A DNA stretch of 64,000 bases from Nostoc sp. UHCC 0926 (lineage in GTDB: Bacteria; Cyanobacteriota; Cyanobacteriia; Cyanobacteriales; Nostocaceae), in contig NZ_CP117768.1 in the NCBI RefSeq assembly GCF_028623165.1, positions 5,646,001 through 5,710,000 on the forward strand. The letters run 5' to 3'. Every line of letters starts with the position of its first letter. Within the stretch, counting starts at the first letter, position 1. This document shows positions 60,294 through 64,000 of this stretch, one piece after another. The translations under genes and the position numbers were made by a program. The notes under the pieces were generated by a model, which did no database searches, was not told the DNA's origin, and worked only from the letters and a program-made list of their open reading frames with translations.

Positions 60294-60522
60294 ATAAAAG
60301 AACATCCCAATTTTCCCACAACATGTTTGTGATTGCAAACGACAGCGTAGTCTTCGCGTAGCGTTTCGTAGTATCTGGCGATTGCTTCACTGCATTAGGT
60401 TGCGATCGCAATCACAATTCCTTGGGTTTGATATAAATTACACATTTGCGATGCTCCCCAGTAGAAAGACTTTTGCAGGATCTTGCGTTTACTGCTTACT
60501 TATGTGAATATTTTAACAGATT

Positions 60523-60556
60523 AAATCCGGTAAATCGCTAAATTTACCGGATTTTT
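60523..60556. terminator. Terminator-like hairpin with T run
   Basis: AAATCCGGTAAAT pairs with ATTTACCGGATTT across a short loop and is followed by TTT on the plus strand. It could end a plus-strand transcript, but no plus-strand gene precedes it within 3 kb. It may therefore belong to an unannotated RNA or be a repeat. Confidence 0.5.
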
Positions 60557-60836
60557 TGCAAAAAACCGATAAAAAGTACTTATATTACACAAATTTACAC
60601 AGCGAATTTAGGCATTTATGGCAACCTCCAGTTAAAAAAACATCCCATCCCTGCGGGACGCTCCGCGAACGTAGGGGCGCAAGGCCAAGATCCCCTACAA
60701 ATGTGCAAATAATTTTGGATAATTTATTTTTTGTCAGTCCCCAAATTGCCACTGCGCTTGACGCAACTTTTACCAATTGCAGATAACCTGAATAACTTTT
60801 CAAACATTCTCTAAGAGTCCCCATTCGCAATTTCTT

Positions 60837-61937
60837 CTAAACTTGATAAGTCTGCTTTATTACCTCTTCTATTGAACTTACGTGATGGAACATTTCTATT
60901 AATTCATGGGATCTTGTTTTTCGCTTCGCTAGCAGCACTTTTAACGGCCTCAAATAATGAACATCTGGATCATCTCCCAAGGCGACTTCGGCTGCTTGTA
61001 AGACTTTTGTCGCATTTTGAAAAATATCCTCGTTGTCAAACGCTTCTTTTGCAGAAAGTTGATGTAACGCTGCATCGGGTACAGTTGCTCTACCCAGCAA
61101 AGTTTTATCTAACACCAAACCTTTCAATAATGTCAGCAAAGCTGCATAGATTAAAAAATCATCACAACTATCACAAGCCTTAAATTCGATGCGTCCCACT
61201 TCAGCTGGAATGCGGGCGATTTTTGTCAATGAAGGTATACTATTAATCAGTTGTTCCTGTTTTTCAATAAAAACCAGAGTTGCTGGTCTTTTTCCGGTTC
61301 TGATAAACGTTCGTACCGATAACCCATCCCATAAACCTCCGTTATAAAAAGGGGAACTATAACTAAAAGGGACGATATAAGGACTGTAATAAGTTAACTT
61401 TTTGCCAATATCAATCACACCTTCAGTAGACAAATCTGCCACTGAAATATTTAAATCTGGACCGTATGTCACCATGTGAATATTAGCAGTTTGTTCGTCA
61501 GGATAAGCCTCTAGCTGTTTTATTTCATAATCGGTTAATGGGGGTTGAGGCTCAAAAACCAGATTGTAGGGATTAAAACTGACCAAAACAGGTGAGAAAC
61601 CAAAGTTAGCAGCAACTTCACGTAGCAAGTCAAAACTTTCTGATAATTCAGTAATAGCGCCTTGAATATCAGAATGTATAGTTGTTCTAATTTCGATACC
61701 TTTAGCATGACAGTCTATCACCTTGTCGGAATCTGCAAATCTTTCAAATCCCTCAATGTACCATCTCTTTATCTTAATACCAGCATCGCCGATGCGTAGT
61801 TGAGGATAGTCGCTGGGGTATGTAGGTAGCCTTTCAATAATTTGATTGAAATCAGCAAATTTTGTGTGGTAAAAATCAGCAAACTTTCCTTCTTTGTTTA
61901 GGAAAGCGACTTCATGCTCAATGCCAAATAAAAACAT
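60837..61937 (-). CDS. GCS2-superfamily glutamate-cysteine ligase-like protein
   Basis: The 366-residue protein begins FGIEHEVAFLNKEGKF (4-19), the superfamily ATP/Mg entry motif. It has GIEIRTTIHSDIQGAI (about 83-98), YYSPYIVPFSYSSPFYNGGL (about 187-206) and VGRIEFKACDSCDD (about 247-260), which recalls the VEIR-type substrate strand. It shares only the fold with the ligase at 3783-5129. Both differ from the standard cyanobacterial gshA product as I recall it. The amine and acid substrates are unknown. It is monocistronic. Confidence 0.75.
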   Translation of the reverse strand: MFLFGIEHEVAFLNKEGKFADFYHTKFADFNQIIERLPTYPSDYPQLRIGDAGIKIKRWYIEGFERFADSDKVIDCHAKGIEIRTTIHSDIQGAITELSESFDLLREVAANFGFSPVLVSFNPYNLVFEPQPPLTDYEIKQLEAYPDEQTANIHMVTYGPDLNISVADLSTEGVIDIGKKLTYYSPYIVPFSYSSPFYNGGLWDGLSVRTFIRTGKRPATLVFIEKQEQLINSIPSLTKIARIPAEVGRIEFKACDSCDDFLIYAALLTLLKGLVLDKTLLGRATVPDAALHQLSAKEAFDNEDIFQNATKVLQAAEVALGDDPDVHYLRPLKVLLAKRKTRSHELIEMFHHVSSIEEVIKQTYQV

Positions 61938-62499
61938 TATAAATCTACCTTAATTACAATGATTTCGACTCACTCAAATTGGGATTTTTCCATATTTAAA
62001 ACTGCGAGGGCTGCTAAAACGTTTTTACCCAACAGGATTTTAAATCCAAAATCTAAAATTTGCTCAACCTAATCTAACTAGTGCCAATTGATATAAAGAA
62101 GAGAATATATGCGACTATTTGGCAATAGTGACTTTACTCCTATCAGCATCAAATGCTGCTTCAAATTTGGGATTATATATGGGGCGATGGGGTCTGCTTC
62201 ATTGTTATTCAGAGGAGAATTAGTCACAATTCTTGTATAATACCGATAATCACTTTAATTTAATTCATAATTTTAATTATAAAAATTCTCAAGATTACTC
62301 TCAGACGGATTTTACCTTAAGATCGATTGTTGCGATTTGGAAATTTCTCTAGTTTACGCCTTTATACACAAGGCGTTTGCCCTTGGCATGGGTGGTGCGA
62401 TCGCGCTTTCTTGATTTTTCTCTGCTGTCCCTACCATCCTCATAGTCACTGGGTAGGCTAGCTTAGTAGTGACTGAGGAAAGCTACCAGACATGAGTTT
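61938..62499. other. Intergenic, one weak small ORF
   Basis: A 43-codon frame at 62109-62240 (+; MRLFGNSDFTPISIKC start, hydrophobic tail) has a purine-rich leader but no recognised homologue, so it is not called. TCTAAAATTTGC and AAATCCAAAATCTAAAATT (62041-62060) are heptamer-type repeats. The segment 62330-62500 holds HIP1 and the leader of the next gene. Confidence 0.4.
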
Positions 62500-63177
62500 A
62501 TGACAAGTACCGTTCAATCCCCCTACAGCAGCGAACAGATTGCCGCTTGGTTGCGTGGACTGCTCACCATTGCTTGGGCAGATGGTAATTTTGATCCTCA
62601 AGAACAGGAATTAATTGCCAGCATCACCAAAGATGAATTAGCTCTTGGGATTAAATGGGACTCACTAGAGATAATTACGCCAGAGGAATTAGCCCCAGTG
62701 TTGGGTAAAGGTACACCAGCAGCGGAAAATTTCTTAAGGACAGCGATAATGGTAGCGATCGCAGATGGTACTTATTCTCCCAGCGAAGATCAGGTTTTGC
62801 AACAGTTCTGCCAATCCTTAGAACAGCCAGAGAATTTACTCGAAGCCCTTCGCCACACCCTAGAACAGCCACTGCAAATTACCCCCAATATCCCCAGCCC
62901 TAGACTTACAAAGCGTCAAATTAATGCACTACACCCCCTGCGCGACTGGCTCGATCGGCTAGATATCCAAGACCCAAGAGTAGCCCGCTTTTTGTGTAAA
63001 ATGATTCCCTCTCAGTGTCCCTTTGAGCGGGACGTCACCCTATTTGGACGTAAGATTGTCCACATCCCACCGATGTGTAAAATTAACCCGTTATATGAGC
63101 AACTGGTGGGCTTACGTTTCCGTGCCCTCTCCTATCTGGCAGATAAATGTGGTGAAGATGTTTCACCATATATTTAG
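62500..63177 (+). CDS. TerB-like protein with Mo-nitrogenase C-terminal domain
   Basis: Residues 10-125 form a TerB-like helical domain with two acidic IADG-type helix turns (TIAWADGNFDPQEQELI, VAIADGTYSPSEDQVL) that could bind metal. Residues 140-225 match the Mo-dependent nitrogenase C-terminal domain as I know it from cyanobacteria: LRDWLDRLDIQDPRVARFLC, SQCPFERDVTLFGRKIVHIP, NPLYEQLVGLRFRALSYLAD, CGED. Despite its name this domain stands alone in many cyanobacterial proteins and does not prove a nitrogenase function. It lies upstream of obgE on the same strand (73-bp gap). Confidence 0.87.
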   Translation: MTSTVQSPYSSEQIAAWLRGLLTIAWADGNFDPQEQELIASITKDELALGIKWDSLEIITPEELAPVLGKGTPAAENFLRTAIMVAIADGTYSPSEDQVLQQFCQSLEQPENLLEALRHTLEQPLQITPNIPSPRLTKRQINALHPLRDWLDRLDIQDPRVARFLCKMIPSQCPFERDVTLFGRKIVHIPPMCKINPLYEQLVGLRFRALSYLADKCGEDVSPYI

Positions 63178-63250
63178 TTAGAGTGAGAAGTGAGAAGTTA
63201 TAATTTTAACTCCTAATTCCTAACTCCTCACTTCTCACTATTATTTAAGT

Positions 63251-64000
63251 ATGCAATTTATCGACCAAGCAGAAATTGAAGTTGAAGCTGGTAAGGGCGG
63301 CGATGGTATAGTCGCCTTCCGGCGTGAGAAGTACGTGCCGACTGGTGGCCCCTCTGGTGGTAATGGAGGACGAGGCGGCTCAGTATTTTTCGTTGCCGAT
63401 GAAAACCTGCAAACCTTGCTAGACTTCAGATACAACCATCGCTTTCAGGCAGAAAAAGGGACTCGTGGTGGCCCAAATAACTGCACTGGAGCAGCAGGAA
63501 AGGATTTGATCATCGAAGTTCCCTGTGGTACAACCATTTATGATGCTGAAACTAGCGAATTGCTGGGGGATTTAACTGAGCCTAAGCAGACTTTGCGGAT
63601 TGCCCAAGGTGGTAAAGGCGGCTTGGGAAATCAGCATTTCTTGAGTAACCGTAACCGCGCCCCAGAATACGCCCTCCCAGGATTACCAGGGGAAATAAAG
63701 CAGCTGCGTCTGGAGTTAAAACTTTTGGCCGAAGTGGGGATTATTGGCTTACCAAATGCTGGTAAATCCACTTTAATTTCATCTTTATCAGCTGCACGTC
63801 CAAAAATCGCAGACTACCCCTTCACTACCCTCATCCCAAATTTGGGTGTAGTGCGAAAACCTACTGGCGATGGTACTGTTTTCGCCGACATTCCCGGACT
63901 AATTGAGGGAGCAGCCCAAGGAGCAGGGCTGGGACATGATTTCTTGCGCCATATTGAGCGCACGCGGGTGTTACTTCACTTAATTGATGCTACTAGTGAT
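63251..64000 (+). CDS. obgE: GTPase Obg (partial)
   Basis: The start is clear ([19 protein letters not shown]), opening the glycine-rich Obg fold ([44 protein letters not shown]). The GTPase domain begins with Walker [13 protein letters not shown] (about 173-184), switch I with YPFTTL, and G3 [10 protein letters not shown]. The gene is cut by the right edge after about 250 residues. Obg is an essential ribosome-assembly and stress-signalling GTPase. Confidence 0.95.
   Translation, partial: MQFIDQAEIEVEAGKGGDGIVAFRREKYVPTGGPSGGNGGRGGSVFFVADENLQTLLDFRYNHRFQAEKGTRGGPNNCTGAAGKDLIIEVPCGTTIYDAETSELLGDLTEPKQTLRIAQGGKGGLGNQHFLSNRNRAPEYALPGLPGEIKQLRLELKLLAEVGIIGLPNAGKSTLISSLSAARPKIADYPFTTLIPNLGVVRKPTGDGTVFADIPGLIEGAAQGAGLGHDFLRHIERTRVLLHLIDATSD

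Larger units (their letters stand above)
59738..60836. other. 1.1-kb gene-free stretch with repeats and hairpins
   Basis: 59738-60120 is AT-rich and featureless. 60175-60293 is a repeat with inverted ends GGGAGTATCCCAA/TTGGGATGCTCCC around CCTAACCCC...GGGGCTGGGGGTGAGGG. 60346-60372 holds TCTTCGCGTAGCGTTTCGTAG. 60523-60556 is a terminator-like hairpin. 60640-60700 has CATCCCTGCGGGACG and GTAGGGGCGCAAGGCCAAGATCCCCTAC hairpins. Frames crossing these are not genes. Confidence 0.6.

Noticed and set aside
62500-63177. Evidence for a nitrogenase gene cluster
   Set aside because: The Mo-nitrogenase C-terminal domain is found alone in many cyanobacterial proteins, and no nif genes are in the window.

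Overview
The window reads as chromosomal DNA of a filamentous, heterocyst-type cyanobacterium close to Nostoc. The support is: dense HIP1 octamers (GCGATCGC) throughout; a tRNA-Leu(UAA) gene split by the cyanobacterial group I intron; cyanobacteria-specific genes (ndhL, a CRR6-type NDH-1 maturation factor, DUF3685, DUF760, DUF3007, DUF6658, a Mo-nitrogenase C-terminal-domain protein); and intergenic DNA full of Nostoc-style short dispersed repeats, palindromes and MITE-like elements. No rRNA, prophage or CRISPR array was seen. All family names rest on reading the translations by eye; no database search was possible.

Layout. 1-9.4 kb: a DUF3685 pseudo-receiver protein (cut by the left edge), a damaged pentapeptide-repeat gene, a Fur-family regulator (FurC/PerR type), a GCS2-family ligase, CRR6, a fungal-looking NmrA reductase, a GT9 glycosyltransferase and ispD. 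9.5-24.9 kb: scpB, DUF760, an HtrA/Deg protease, a LysM-M23 protein, a cysteine hydrolase, ispG, a C-terminal processing protease, a Ser/Thr kinase with an SH3-like domain, and the trpA-DUF3007-ndhL block. 25-38.7 kb: intron-bearing trnL, a Nostoc family of unknown function, an LPG-synthase-like membrane protein, two DUF6658 lipoproteins, a CHAT pseudogene, a glycoside-hydrolase-like/aspartic-peptidase-like fusion, a Uma2 protein, DUF4112, and an overlapping dipeptide epimerase/DUF1611 pair.

38.8-53 kb is the accessory core. A Wadjet-type operon (jetA-jetB-jetC-jetD, minus strand) ends in a jetD gene split by a 1.4-kb TnpB-only IS200/IS605-type element. The two jetD halves rejoin in frame when positions 39547-40949 are removed. 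The guide expected for that element's omega RNA would match the intact jetD allele. Next come a head-to-head nucleoside hydrolase/yeast-type cytosine deaminase pair, a metallophosphoesterase, a second TnpB element with a divergent ribbon-helix-helix gene, and mtnP.

53-64 kb: IS4 debris, a second Uma2 protein, a striking 21-bp minisatellite, and a run of stress-type genes (CsbD, TIGR02587/TIGR02588 membrane pair, a ChaB-domain stress protein, Dps, a low-temperature-induced-type secreted protein). A second GCS2 ligase, a TerB-like/Mo-nitrogenase C-terminal protein and the start of obgE (cut by the right edge) follow.

Genes that plausibly work together: jetABCD (anti-plasmid defence, probably impaired here); ispD and ispG (MEP isoprenoid pathway, not adjacent); CRR6 and NdhL (NDH-1 complex); nucleoside hydrolase and cytosine deaminase (pyrimidine salvage); dipeptide epimerase and DUF1611 (probable peptide or amino-acid metabolism); and the Dps/CsbD/ChaB cluster (oxidative or desiccation stress).
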